DNA from: Treponema sp.
GTDB taxonomy: Bacteria > Spirochaetota > Spirochaetia > Treponematales > Treponemataceae
NCBI GenBank assembly: GCA_024402535.1
Contig: JAKSTN010000014.1
Location: 1 to 64,000 of the forward strand
Reading direction: 5' to 3'
Length of the DNA: 64,000 bases
Shown: positions 25,295 to 34,062 of the stretch, in pieces
How positions within the stretch are numbered: the first letter of the stretch is position 1
How the letters are laid out: every line of letters begins with the position of its first letter
Notes under the pieces: model-generated
Databases searched by the model: none
What the model was told of the DNA's origin: nothing
What the model saw: only the letters and a program-made list of their open reading frames with translations
Translations under genes and position numbers: made by a program

Positions 25295-27919
25295 CTATTC
25301 CATAAGGAAGTTGTAATCCAGATCTTCAACCTTATTCAGAGCTTTTGGAGGCTGTATGTCTTCACTGTTTTCTGAATAATCAGTTTCATCTGAATCTTCT
25401 TCATTATCACTATAATTTACAAATACATAATTGTCACTCAAAAAGTCCAGGTTGAATGACAAAGGAGTTGTATCGAACTCTTGAGTCAGATGCTGACCTG
25501 AACGGTACATTTCTTTAAGAAGTCTGTACTCACCAAGGGCTGAACCTGTTTTGTTTGAATGCAGTGAACAAACCTGTGTCGGCTGGGTGCCTTCAAGGAA
25601 CCATTGGGTAGTCTGGTGGTTTCCACAGTCTTCTGTAAGAATCTGACCAGATTCAGAACAAACTGTACATTCAATAACGCCTTCCAGAGGTTTTGGGAAA
25701 TCTTTTACCAGCATATTTTTGTGGATCTCGCTCATGTAGTCACCCCATGCCATACCGGCAAGAGTTGCACCTGTAATGTTTAATCCAAGAGACTGACCTG
25801 GTTTATCGAAACCAAACCAGAATGCTGCTGTATAGTAAGGTGTGAAACCACAGGTCCAGGCATCGGCCCAGTTCTGTGTAGTACCTGTTTTACCTGCAGA
25901 CGGCATTACGTAAGTTTTACCTTCTGAATTTTTGTACCAGAATTTTTCTTTCTGTCGCCACAAAGTACCTTTCTGAACAGTTTGTTCAAGAAGTTTTGTC
26001 ATGACAAATGAAGTCTGAGGAGAAATAACCTGAATTCTTTCTCCCTTTGCAGCCTGCTTTTTACGCAGATCCAGCTCTGGCGTCATGATTACGTTTCCAT
26101 TTTTATCTTCAACTGTACGTACGGCAATAGGTGTAACATCTTTACCGCCGTTTGCAAAAATAGAGTAGGCACGAACCATTTCAATAGGACGTACAGAACA
26201 TACACCAAGACCAATAGGGTAACCCGGAACAAAACCTCGGGTTGGAAGCTCTTCATCTGAAATGCCAAGAAGTGAAACTGCTCTGTTGATTGCGGCGTCA
26301 AATCCGATGCCATCAAGAACTTTAAGTGATGGAACGTTCATAGATGTACAGAGTGCATACCACAGCTGAACGTTTCCTTCCCATACACCAAGGAAGTTCT
26401 GAGGAATGTATGGTTTTCCGTCTGCTGTATGGAATACAACAGGGGAGTCTGAAATTTCTGTTGCAGGAGTAAACTTGCGTGAATCAATTGCGGCAGAATA
26501 ATAAAGAGGTTTGAAAGTTGAACCCGGCTGAAGTTTTGCCTGTACGGCACGGATAAACTGGTTTTCAGAATCGAACTTGCTTCCTCCAACCAGAGCATCG
26601 ATATAGCCTGTATCACTTTCAAGGGCAATCATTGTGCCTTCGATTGTTGTTTTTGCATTATCCTGTTTTGAGATTGTATTTGCTTTGTTTACAATGTTCA
26701 TTTTTAAGCTTTCTGAACCTGTAAGGAGAGACATAATATCAAGAACAGGATTAACTTCATTCATAAATGTTGCGTTGGCAACGATTTCGGCTCTCTGTTC
26801 TGAAACTTTAAGTTCCGGAATGTTGAAGAGCAGAGACATAAGTTCTGTAAGAGGAACGTATGTATCAACAGCAACTCCTGACTTTCTTGAATGTTCATTC
26901 TGGTAACGCTGGTTTGCAGTTGGAATCCATTTCTGCATGACTTTATCGGCTACAGCCTGATGTTCAAGATTCAGTGTTGTATTTACAGTGAATCCGGAAG
27001 TGTAAATATCGTCAGATCCGTAAATCATGTTACCAAGTTCACGGCGAACATATTCACTGAACCATGGAGCTTTGTCGTCACGCAACATGTATGCTGATGA
27101 ACTTGTTCTTGTGTAGTCAAAATTAGCCCAGTAGTTTTCGAAGGAGTCATCTGCTTCTTCTTTTGTAATATAATCTGCATCTACCATGGATGCAAGAATA
27201 TATTTCTGACGGTCCATGGCACGATTCGGATGATCAAAAGGATTGTAGAATGCCGGGTTTGAAAGCTGAACAACGAGAAGTGCACATTCAGCAGGTGTGA
27301 TTTCAGTTGCATTGTGGCCAAAATAATATTTTGACGCGGCATTTACACCATAAGTACCGCCACCGAAATAGATTTTGTTCAGGTAAAGTTCAAGAATTTC
27401 GTTTTTTGAATAACGGCGTTCCATCTGGATTGCCCACCACAATTCCTTGAGTTTACGCTTTATGGACATTTCTGTACGGTCACAGTAAACGGTACCTGCA
27501 ATCTGCTGTGTAAGAGTTGAACCACCACCAAGGGACATGTGAAGAACCTGTCCGATTACGGCGCGGAAAAGAGCCTTTAAGCTGTATCCTTTATGTGAAA
27601 AGAAAATGCGGTCTTCACGGGTAATAAGGGCATCAATAAGGTGCTGAGGCAGATCCTGATAACTGATAAGTTCTCGTTTTTCGTCAGATGAGAATTCTGT
27701 TATAAGTTCACCGTTTATGTCTAAAAGACGGGTAGGTAAGGCAGTATCAAATTCTGTAAAGTATTCTGTATTTTTGATGTTGCGAGTCTGTGCGAGGCCG
27801 GCTCCAAGTCCTGCTCCAGTTAACACAATGCTGAAAAGCATAATGAAAATGAAAAGACAGATAAGAGTTCTTATAATTATTTTTTTAGCTCTTGGAGATA
27901 AAACAATTTTTTTTGACAT
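25295..27919 (-). CDS. Penicillin-binding protein 1A (bifunctional transglycosylase/transpeptidase)
   Basis: 874 residues from the ATG at 27919. One N-terminal membrane helix (about 10-35). GT51 glycosyltransferase domain with REDRIFFSHKGY and GGSTLTQQIAG; transpeptidase domain with SxxK as STFK (LQPGSTFKPLYY), CTSMN, and KTGTT. It polymerises and cross-links peptidoglycan. The C-terminus is a long acidic tail (NEEDSDETDYSENSED). No Shine-Dalgarno; TATTAT about 20 nt upstream. A strong structured region with a terminator lies 45 nt before the ATG. Confidence 0.95.
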   Translation of the reverse strand: MSKKIVLSPRAKKIIIRTLICLFIFIMLFSIVLTGAGLGAGLAQTRNIKNTEYFTEFDTALPTRLLDINGELITEFSSDEKRELISYQDLPQHLIDALITREDRIFFSHKGYSLKALFRAVIGQVLHMSLGGGSTLTQQIAGTVYCDRTEMSIKRKLKELWWAIQMERRYSKNEILELYLNKIYFGGGTYGVNAASKYYFGHNATEITPAECALLVVQLSNPAFYNPFDHPNRAMDRQKYILASMVDADYITKEEADDSFENYWANFDYTRTSSSAYMLRDDKAPWFSEYVRRELGNMIYGSDDIYTSGFTVNTTLNLEHQAVADKVMQKWIPTANQRYQNEHSRKSGVAVDTYVPLTELMSLLFNIPELKVSEQRAEIVANATFMNEVNPVLDIMSLLTGSESLKMNIVNKANTISKQDNAKTTIEGTMIALESDTGYIDALVGGSKFDSENQFIRAVQAKLQPGSTFKPLYYSAAIDSRKFTPATEISDSPVVFHTADGKPYIPQNFLGVWEGNVQLWYALCTSMNVPSLKVLDGIGFDAAINRAVSLLGISDEELPTRGFVPGYPIGLGVCSVRPIEMVRAYSIFANGGKDVTPIAVRTVEDKNGNVIMTPELDLRKKQAAKGERIQVISPQTSFVMTKLLEQTVQKGTLWRQKEKFWYKNSEGKTYVMPSAGKTGTTQNWADAWTCGFTPYYTAAFWFGFDKPGQSLGLNITGATLAGMAWGDYMSEIHKNMLVKDFPKPLEGVIECTVCSESGQILTEDCGNHQTTQWFLEGTQPTQVCSLHSNKTGSALGEYRLLKEMYRSGQHLTQEFDTTPLSFNLDFLSDNYVFVNYSDNEEDSDETDYSENSEDIQPPKALNKVEDLDYNFLME

Positions 27920-27963
27920 AACAAATCCAATATATAATACAAACAAATTATAATGAATTTAGT

Positions 27964-27995
27964 TAAAAAAAAAAAGGCACGGCGGGTACCGTGCC
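27964..27995 (-). terminator. Strong hairpin plus long T run upstream of PBP1A
   Basis: Minus strand: GGCACGG (27995 to 27989) pairs with CCGTGCC (27982 to 27976) and is followed by about 11 T. It either ends the M23/PEGA operon or attenuates PBP1A. Confidence 0.85.
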
Positions 27996-28046
27996 CATGC
28001 CCATCAGGCAGCCAAGGGCATGGGTGGGAGGGGAAAATGCCCTTGG
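27994..28046 (-). promoter_or_regulatory. Two mutually exclusive long stems ahead of the terminator
   Basis: Stem 1: CCAAGGGCA (28046 to 28038) with TGCCCTTGG (28020 to 28012). Stem 2: CCCATGCCC (28024 to 28016) with GGGCATGGG (28002 to 27994). Each has nine perfect pairs, they share 28016-28020 and cannot both form. Stem 2 also shares two bases with the terminator stem. This has the look of a folding switch or a GC-rich repeat. Confidence 0.5.
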
Positions 28047-28142
28047 TACTTTAAATATCGTCAGTGAGGCCTGAAATCTTTAATGAATTTGAAAAAAAAG
28101 TGAAAAAAAATGATAATTTTTTGTTTTTAAAGTAACAAAAGA

Positions 28143-29120
28143 CTAGTTTTCGCTGATAGACAGGTCAACATCCAGGGATGCTTTATAAGTTTTACCTTTT
28201 ACAGCGGTGATATTGCGTACTACTTCATAACTTCCGATTATGAATTTTACAGAATGTTCACCTTCTGTGATTATGAATTCTTTTCCATTTTGTTCTGTGC
28301 AGTCAATGCCGTCAAGCCACATTGAGACACCTTCTGGTGCTTCAATGACAAGGGACGGTTCAACACCGCGGAGTATAATGTCCAGATTCGTTGTTTTTGC
28401 CTGATCAATAACAAATGTACGCATTTCATTTCTGTAATTTTCAGAAATGATGGAAATGTTGTGCATTCCGGTTTTAAGAATAATATCTTTTTTTAAATTT
28501 ACAGGGTTGTCATCTATGAATACGGTAAGATTTTCTAAGGATGTATCTTCTCCTGTAAGGTTAAGTTTCAGTCGACCTTTGTCAGAGAAAATAGGGCGGG
28601 CACTTACTGTTATATAGGAGTTTAGAACTTCTTCCGGGATTCCTTTCATAACAGGCTGAAATTTCACAAATAGATTTGTCGCCTGCGCAGAAGGAAAGTT
28701 ATCAATTTTTGTTGAGTAATTATTTTCTTTTATAGAGTTTTCTTTTTTTAGCGGAACCTGAAGAACCCAGGAAAGTTTTCCTGGAATTGTGCTTACAAAT
28801 ATTCGTGTTCCTGAATAATCAATCTGATTTGATTTTGGTTCAGGACTGATTTTGTCGTAAACAGTTGCGGCAACAGAATTTTTCCAGGAAGCAATAGTTT
28901 CTGGAATAATCATTTTTATTTCGATTCCTTCAATGAAAGTCTTGTCTTCCGGAAGATAAACTGCAACTGCATCATATATATTGCATTCTCCGGCAGATAC
29001 TTCATTTGTTTCATTTTCAAGGCTGATTACATGGGCTTTACGAACACGGAAAGATTCAGCGTTTAAGCTTAAAAGAAAAAGAGAAAATGTGAAAACTGAA
29101 ATACTTTTTTTAATTCTCAT
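28143..29120 (-). CDS. Exported PEGA-like domain protein
   Basis: 325 residues with a signal peptide (SISVFTFSLFLLSLNAES). Beta-rich throughout. The last 130 residues look like two PEGA-type domains (LTVFIDDNPVNLKKDIILKTGMHNI, VSMWLDGIDCTEQNGKEFIITEGEHSV). PEGA proteins are surface or periplasmic, of unknown role. It overlaps the 3' end of the M23 gene by 11 nt, so the two are coupled. Confidence 0.8.
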   Translation of the reverse strand: MRIKKSISVFTFSLFLLSLNAESFRVRKAHVISLENETNEVSAGECNIYDAVAVYLPEDKTFIEGIEIKMIIPETIASWKNSVAATVYDKISPEPKSNQIDYSGTRIFVSTIPGKLSWVLQVPLKKENSIKENNYSTKIDNFPSAQATNLFVKFQPVMKGIPEEVLNSYITVSARPIFSDKGRLKLNLTGEDTSLENLTVFIDDNPVNLKKDIILKTGMHNISIISENYRNEMRTFVIDQAKTTNLDIILRGVEPSLVIEAPEGVSMWLDGIDCTEQNGKEFIITEGEHSVKFIIGSYEVVRNITAVKGKTYKASLDVDLSISEN

Positions 29121-30045
29121 TTTTTTGTTTTACCGGAAGATATTTTTCCGGATCTTCTGCAATACCGCCGAATCTGATTTCAAAATGCAGGTGAGGGCCT
29201 GTAGCCATTCCTGTTTTTCCGACATATCCTATAATGTCTCCCCGTTTAATTTCCTGTCCTGCCTTTACATTCATTTTTGAAAGGTGGGCATAAACGCTTG
29301 TGACATCATTGTCCCTATGTTTTAATATAATATAATTTCCGAAAACCGGATCATTTTTCGCAAGATAAACAGTACTATTTTTTACTGCGTAAACAGGTGT
29401 TCCTTCATTTGCAGCAAAATCTACACCATTATGATTTTTCCATTCACCAGAGAATGGATTTTTTCTGCGCCCGAAACTTGATGAAATTACAGACTGAGAA
29501 GAATCGACAGGCAGCCCAAGTGATGTGTCAAGAAAGTAAGCTCTTTCTGTAGGACTGAACCTTTCATTCTGAAGAAATACAAAACTTTCAGTTCCCAAAT
29601 TATAACATAAATTTTCTGTTTGTAAAATTGCATTACATCTTGTCTGCAAAATTACTGAAAGAAAATCATTTGATTTGATGTTTATGAATAAACCAGGGAC
29701 AGTAGGGAGTAATATGTCTTTTCCTTCAAGATTTTTTGTATTTGATTCGATATGGTTCAGTGTGGCAATTGTTTCGTATGGAATGTTACACCTTGCAGCC
29801 AGGGCCAGCAGATTTGTTTTTTCAATGATTTTACATTTGAAAAACAGCATCATTGTTTCATTTCCGGCGGCAAGGTTCCTGTAGTTTTCGTCAACTATGG
29901 CAGTATATTCTTTGAAAACCTCATCTTTTGACGATAAAGATTTTATTTCAGGAAGCCTGGATATATTTATTTTTTTTTCTGAAGAAAAAAGAAGTGAAAA
30001 AAGAAGTAATAAAAGTGGAAGTATTACGGCTTTTTTATTTTTCAT
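29110..30045 (-). CDS. Periplasmic M23 metallopeptidase with LysM-like region
   Basis: 311 residues. Signal peptide (AVILPLLLLLFSLLFSS). A LysM-like segment (ALAARCNIPYETIATLNHIES to DILLPTVPG, about 80-115) and a C-terminal M23 domain with intact zinc ligands: HNGVDFAA, VYAHLSKM and TGPHLHFEI. It should cut peptidoglycan cross-bridges. It overlaps the preceding small membrane protein gene by 11 nt and the following PEGA-like gene by 11 nt, forming a tight three-gene unit. Confidence 0.92.
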   Translation of the reverse strand: MKNKKAVILPLLLLLFSLLFSSEKKINISRLPEIKSLSSKDEVFKEYTAIVDENYRNLAAGNETMMLFFKCKIIEKTNLLALAARCNIPYETIATLNHIESNTKNLEGKDILLPTVPGLFINIKSNDFLSVILQTRCNAILQTENLCYNLGTESFVFLQNERFSPTERAYFLDTSLGLPVDSSQSVISSSFGRRKNPFSGEWKNHNGVDFAANEGTPVYAVKNSTVYLAKNDPVFGNYIILKHRDNDVTSVYAHLSKMNVKAGQEIKRGDIIGYVGKTGMATGPHLHFEIRFGGIAEDPEKYLPVKQKNEN

Positions 30046-30244
30046 CAGTTTTCTTTATTTTATTTCTGATTTTTCGAATGCAAAGGAAGATAATCCATAT
30101 TGCTGCAATGCAGAGAACTGTTATGGTATAGGCTCTGGCATTTGTTGTGGCAAATTTCCATAAAGGCCACACGATAACAAAGGCAGAGATAAAACAGAGG
30201 ATTAGAATCAGAATGAAACTTAAAAATGAACGTAACTTTTTCAT
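30035..30244 (-). CDS. Small two-helix membrane protein
   Basis: 69 residues, two predicted membrane helices (about 6-30 and 38-58) and a Lys/Arg-rich end (RKIRNKIKK). No family recognised. Supported as a gene by its membrane-protein composition and by the 11-nt overlap with the M23 gene. No Shine-Dalgarno; a hairpin and T run end only a few bases upstream of the ATG, so its promoter is unclear. Confidence 0.65.
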   Translation of the reverse strand: MKKLRSFLSFILILILCFISAFVIVWPLWKFATTNARAYTITVLCIAAIWIIFLCIRKIRNKIKKTDEK

Positions 30245-30258
30245 ATTAAAAAAAATAA

Positions 30259-30287
30259 GGGGTGGTCATTATGGCCGCCCCTTTTTT
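30259..30287. terminator. Hairpin with T run between ferredoxin and the M23 unit
   Basis: GGGGTGGTC (30259-30267) and GGCCGCCCC (30273-30281) pair fully, with two G-U pairs, only in plus-strand RNA, and six T follow on plus. In minus-strand RNA the same positions give A-C mismatches, yet an AT run also follows. It probably terminates the ferredoxin transcript, but it is better formed for a plus-strand transcript. Confidence 0.6.
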
Positions 30288-30303
30288 GCCTTACGACTAT
30301 TGA

Positions 30304-30474
30304 TTATTCAGAAACAATAGCTTCTGTTGGACATGTTGAAGCACATGTTCCACAATCAATACATGCACCTGCATCGATTGCACGTGCTCCGTCTTTTTCA
30401 GAGATAGCTGAAACTGGGCATTCTGGTTCACATGCACCGCAGTTTACACAAGCGTCAGTAATTTTGTATGCCAT
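30304..30474 (-). CDS. 2[4Fe-4S] ferredoxin
   Basis: 56 residues: starts MAYKITDACVNCGACEPECP and has a second cluster motif CIDCGTCASTCP. The two CxxCxxCxxxCP motifs bind two [4Fe-4S] clusters in a clostridial-type ferredoxin. It carries electrons in fermentative metabolism, for example with pyruvate:ferredoxin oxidoreductase or hydrogenase. AAGGAG lies 6 nt upstream of the ATG. It is a single gene with its own leader and a hairpin downstream. Confidence 0.95.
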   Translation of the reverse strand: MAYKITDACVNCGACEPECPVSAISEKDGARAIDAGACIDCGTCASTCPTEAIVSE

Positions 30475-30490
30475 GATGGACTCCTTATAG

Positions 30491-30505
30491 CGTAATTAAA
30501 TTACG
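30491..30505. promoter_or_regulatory. Palindrome CGTAATTAAATTACG in the ferredoxin leader
   Basis: Perfect 7-bp arms around one A, 17 nt upstream of the ferredoxin ATG. TTGACG, a possible -35, is further upstream on the minus strand (about 30537). Operator-like; regulator unknown. Confidence 0.4.
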
Positions 30506-30552
30506 AAAGATATTAATTTTAATATAATTGAAAAAACGTCAAATGGCAATAT

Positions 30553-31260
30553 TTACCATGTTTCCATGATTTTGATGCCGCTTGAAGTACCAATTCTGTT
30601 TGCTCCGGCTTCGACCATTGCTTTTGCCTGTTCTGCAGTTCTGACCCCGCCTGAAGCTTTTACGCCCATATCAGGACCTACAGTTTCCCGCATAAGACGG
30701 ATATGTTCCACAGTTGCACCGTTTGGGAGACTTGTTCCATCGGCGGCTTTTGGAGTTCCGAAACCTGTTGAAGTTTTTACAAAATCAGCACCTGCATTTT
30801 TTGCTGCCACACAGCACTGGCGGATTGTTTCGTTATCAAGATAGCAGGTTTCGAGGATAACCTTTACTGTAATATTTCTTGAAGCTTTTGTACCGGCTTC
30901 TCGTGCAGCATCTACAACACCTTTAATATCGTTTTCAACATAAGCAAAGTCACCTTCAAGAGCTTTACTGATTTCAATTACCATATCCACTTCGTCAGCG
31001 CCGTTTGCAACTGCTACTGTTGTTTCTGCAGCTTTGTCTTCTGTTGTTACAGCCCCAAGAGGGAAGCCGATGACTGTGCAAACTTTTACGGTTGAGTTTT
31101 TCAAAAAATCCGCGGAAGCTTTTACAAAGGATGGATTTACGCATACTGAAGCAAAATGATTTTCATCAGCTTCTTTGCAAAGTTTTTCAACCTGTTCTGT
31201 TCGGATGTTTGGAGCCAGAATAGTGTGGTCAATCATTCCTGCTATTTCTTCTTTTGTCAT
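30553..31260 (-). CDS. deoC: Deoxyribose-phosphate aldolase
   Basis: 235 residues. Motifs: IDHTILAPN at the start, VCTVIGFPLGA, EVDMVI, VKVILETCYL and the Schiff-base Lys in FVKTSTGF, then VKASGGVRT. It splits deoxyribose-5-phosphate to acetaldehyde and glyceraldehyde-3-phosphate. AGGAG just upstream of the ATG. It is a separate unit, since a terminator for greA stands before it. Confidence 0.96.
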   Translation of the reverse strand: MTKEEIAGMIDHTILAPNIRTEQVEKLCKEADENHFASVCVNPSFVKASADFLKNSTVKVCTVIGFPLGAVTTEDKAAETTVAVANGADEVDMVIEISKALEGDFAYVENDIKGVVDAAREAGTKASRNITVKVILETCYLDNETIRQCCVAAKNAGADFVKTSTGFGTPKAADGTSLPNGATVEHIRLMRETVGPDMGVKASGGVRTAEQAKAMVEAGANRIGTSSGIKIMETW

Positions 31261-31284
31261 ATTAATCTCCTGTAAAGTGATTTA

Positions 31285-31321
31285 AAAAGAAAAAAGCTGC
31301 CGGGCAGAATAACCCGACAGC
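31285..31321 (-). terminator. Terminator after greA
   Basis: Minus strand: GCTGTCGGG (31321 to 31313) pairs with CCCGGCAGC (31304 to 31296), with one G-U pair, then TTTTTTCTTTTT. Confidence 0.85.
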
Positions 31322-31335
31322 CTTTATTCATTCAA

Positions 31336-34038
31336 TTACATTTTTGCAGCTGTAATAGCTTTTACTGTGTAATCGTATTTGTGTTCGTTGATTGTGAAAG
31401 AAAGTTTTTCACCAACTTTCTTGTCCATAAGTTTGCTTCCGAATGGAGACATGTAAGAAATGATTCCTGAATCTGGATCTGATTCCCATGGTCCAAGGAT
31501 TGTGAATGTTTCATCTTTTCCAGAAACATTGTCTGTAAGAGTTACAACTGTTGCGAATGAAACCATAGCTGTTGTAAGTGTTGTTGGGTCAAATACAACT
31601 GCGCGGTTAAGTTCGCTCTGAAGGCGAGAAACTTCTTTTCCAAGAAGATTCTGCTTTTCTCTTGCAGCATGGTATTCAGCGTTTTCTTTCAAGTCACCTT
31701 TTTCTTTTGCAACAGCAATGTCTTTTGCATTTTCAGGCATCTGAACTTCCTGGATGTCTTTAAGCAGAGCTTTCTTTTCATCCAGTTTAGCTTTTGTAAC
31801 AATCATACCCTTAGAGGCAGTTGTTGTAGTTTTTTCTTCTGAAATCTGGAACTTGAAGTCAGGATATTTTTCCAGGATACGTTTACGCATCTGAGCCTTG
31901 ATAGTTGGATCAAGATCAGCAATATCATTTACCAGAGTGTACATTTTCTTAACTGTGTTTTCATCGTTAGAGAACATGTAGTTGTAAAGAGATTCGTTTT
32001 CGAAAAGCAGAATCTGTGCGTTTTTCTGGATTTTCTTGTTTTCTGTTGTGTTTACATGGCTGTTGATTTCGCGGAAAGCAAGTTCAATGATGTTGATAAG
32101 AGTAATGAGCTGTTTTTCGTATGAAACACCAGCTTCTGTGTACCAAACTTCTTTCTGACATTCTTTGAAGAAGAAAAGTACTGTTTCGCGGAAATCGCGG
32201 AAGCTTTCAAAAGCAGTACGAACAAGTTTCTGTACTTCATCTTTGTGTCCTTCTTTAAGAAGAGTTGCCAGCATGTCTTTTGACAGAACTCTAGGGAAGA
32301 GGCGGATGTATTCATCAACCCAGTTAGGAAGCATCTTAACGCATTCGATGAATTCTGCTTTAAGGTTTGTATCTTTTGTGTCTTTAAGAAGATCGTACAT
32401 GTCGCGAGGATCTTCGATTCTCTTGTAAATCTGTTCAAAAGTTTCAGAACACTGGAAATCAAACATTTTGTCGGCTTTTGAAAGTGTTCTTACTACCAGG
32501 TATGAAGTTACGATTTTTTCATCAACGTGAGAAATGTTCTTCAGAGAGCTTGTGAAGTATGTGTACATTTCAGCGAACAGATCAGAAGATTTATCTGTAA
32601 GTTCTGAATTGAAGAAGCGCATAAGAATGTCAACGCGGGCAAAGAACTGTTTCTGTGCCTTGAATTCGTTAGAAAGTTTTTCTTCTGGAGTAAGTTCATG
32701 GTCACGTACAACGTAAGAGTTGATGTCGTTTGCATCTACACCAAAGAGAGAGTCTGTTTCAAGGATTTTCTTTGCTTTTGAGTTCCATGAAGTCCATTCA
32801 CTTGCTGTAAGGATAGATGGAACAAGTTCAGCCTTGATGCGTTTGAAATCACATGAGTTGTCAAAACTCTGGATGATTGTTTTGAGTGTCCATGCGTGAT
32901 CTTTCTTGATTTTTTCTTTAAGTACTTCAGGTTTCTTTGTAGCTTTAAGAACCCAGATGTGTTTCTTTGAAAGTGGTTTAAGAGCTGAAACAGCCATTTT
33001 AAGGCTCATTTCGCGTTCACCGTTCTTTTTACCGAAATTGATTTTCAGAACGTCGTTTTCAAGACTCATGATCTTTCCAACACCCCAGTTCTTGTGGAAT
33101 ACGAAAGAACCTGTGTCGAAAGCGATGTGTTTTTCGAAATCGCTGATAGCTTCGAATACGTCACGGTAAGAAGCTGTAAGGTTTGACTGACGGATGTAGT
33201 CTTCCAGATGGCTGTGACCTGCATATTTTCCTCTGTAGCAGTCTACGATTTCTTTGCGTGCCCATGTGTCATGAGAATCTACAGAAAGGTTCTGTTTAAG
33301 GATATCAATTGCAATGTCCCATTTCTGGTTGTCTTTGTACCATCCGTAAAGTTCCTGCATGAGTGTTGTTGTTTTGATTTCACCCATTGTTTTAGCAATC
33401 TTGCGGCGAACAAGCTGGAAGAAGTCGATTTCTGCAGGAATTGTTGCAACCAGTTTTACCCAAATTTCTTTGATTGCTGTAAGGTTTTTCGCGTTTACAT
33501 AGCGGAGGAGGGCCTTTTTGTAGAATTCGATGGCCATATCGTTGTCACCGAGTTCTTCGTAGTGTTCTGCCAGGAGCTTAACCAGTTCACATTCTTCAAA
33601 GTCGATTTTTACGATTTTGTTATAAAGGTCCCAGTATTCTTCGTTGTTTTCAGATTTTTTGATTTCAGCAAGAGTGCGGAGTGCAAACTTGTTGTTCTGT
33701 TCTGTTTCAAGAATTGAGTCACAGAGAGAAATTACAATCTGTTCTTTGTGATTCTTAAGAAGAATGTCTGTGAGAGTTTCGAGACATGTGTCATCAAGAT
33801 TTCCTTTGTAAAGGGAAAGCATACCTGCAAGGTAGAGGGCGCTTACACTGTCTTTTGTGTGAGCAAGATGTTCATAACATGCTGCAATTACTTCATCTGT
33901 TACACCTTCAGATTTTGCTTCATCAACAAAACCAGCCAGTTCATTCATACTAGTTGATGTGAAGTTTGCGATTGTTGCGCGTGTCCAGGTTTCTTCTTTC
34001 AGTTTTTCCTGAACTGATTCGATTAAATTTTCTGCCAT
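31336..34038 (-). CDS. greA: Transcription elongation factor GreA with large N-terminal TPR-like extension
   Basis: 900 residues against about 158 for ordinary GreA. The last 150 or so residues are GreA: coiled coil with KEKGDLKENAEYHAAREKQ, then the FKBP-like domain (SGIISYMSPFGSKLMDKKVGE). The long N-terminus is helical with TPR-like units (ELGDNDMAIEFYKKAL, NQKWDIAIDILKQNL) and one segment (FHKNWGVGKIMSLENDVLKINF) that resembles a CarD/SH3-like beta domain. GreA rescues backtracked RNA polymerase. This long form is, as I recall, typical of treponemes. AAGGAG precedes the ATG; it lies 24 nt after a TPR gene. Confidence 0.92.
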   Translation of the reverse strand: MAENLIESVQEKLKEETWTRATIANFTSTSMNELAGFVDEAKSEGVTDEVIAACYEHLAHTKDSVSALYLAGMLSLYKGNLDDTCLETLTDILLKNHKEQIVISLCDSILETEQNNKFALRTLAEIKKSENNEEYWDLYNKIVKIDFEECELVKLLAEHYEELGDNDMAIEFYKKALLRYVNAKNLTAIKEIWVKLVATIPAEIDFFQLVRRKIAKTMGEIKTTTLMQELYGWYKDNQKWDIAIDILKQNLSVDSHDTWARKEIVDCYRGKYAGHSHLEDYIRQSNLTASYRDVFEAISDFEKHIAFDTGSFVFHKNWGVGKIMSLENDVLKINFGKKNGEREMSLKMAVSALKPLSKKHIWVLKATKKPEVLKEKIKKDHAWTLKTIIQSFDNSCDFKRIKAELVPSILTASEWTSWNSKAKKILETDSLFGVDANDINSYVVRDHELTPEEKLSNEFKAQKQFFARVDILMRFFNSELTDKSSDLFAEMYTYFTSSLKNISHVDEKIVTSYLVVRTLSKADKMFDFQCSETFEQIYKRIEDPRDMYDLLKDTKDTNLKAEFIECVKMLPNWVDEYIRLFPRVLSKDMLATLLKEGHKDEVQKLVRTAFESFRDFRETVLFFFKECQKEVWYTEAGVSYEKQLITLINIIELAFREINSHVNTTENKKIQKNAQILLFENESLYNYMFSNDENTVKKMYTLVNDIADLDPTIKAQMRKRILEKYPDFKFQISEEKTTTTASKGMIVTKAKLDEKKALLKDIQEVQMPENAKDIAVAKEKGDLKENAEYHAAREKQNLLGKEVSRLQSELNRAVVFDPTTLTTAMVSFATVVTLTDNVSGKDETFTILGPWESDPDSGIISYMSPFGSKLMDKKVGEKLSFTINEHKYDYTVKAITAAKM

Positions 34039-34062
34039 TGCAGTGCTCCTTATTCTGGAAAA

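Noticed and set aside
27976-28046. Possible 4.5S/SRP RNA (plus strand has CATCAGGCAGCCAAGGGC)
   Set aside because: Only a few bases resemble the SRP helix 8 region; the diagnostic GGAAGGAA part is missing, and the T run belongs to the other strand.
33208-33717. 169-codon plus-strand open frame inside greA
   Set aside because: Cys/Phe-rich antisense shadow of the well-supported greA reading frame; no ribosome binding site or family.
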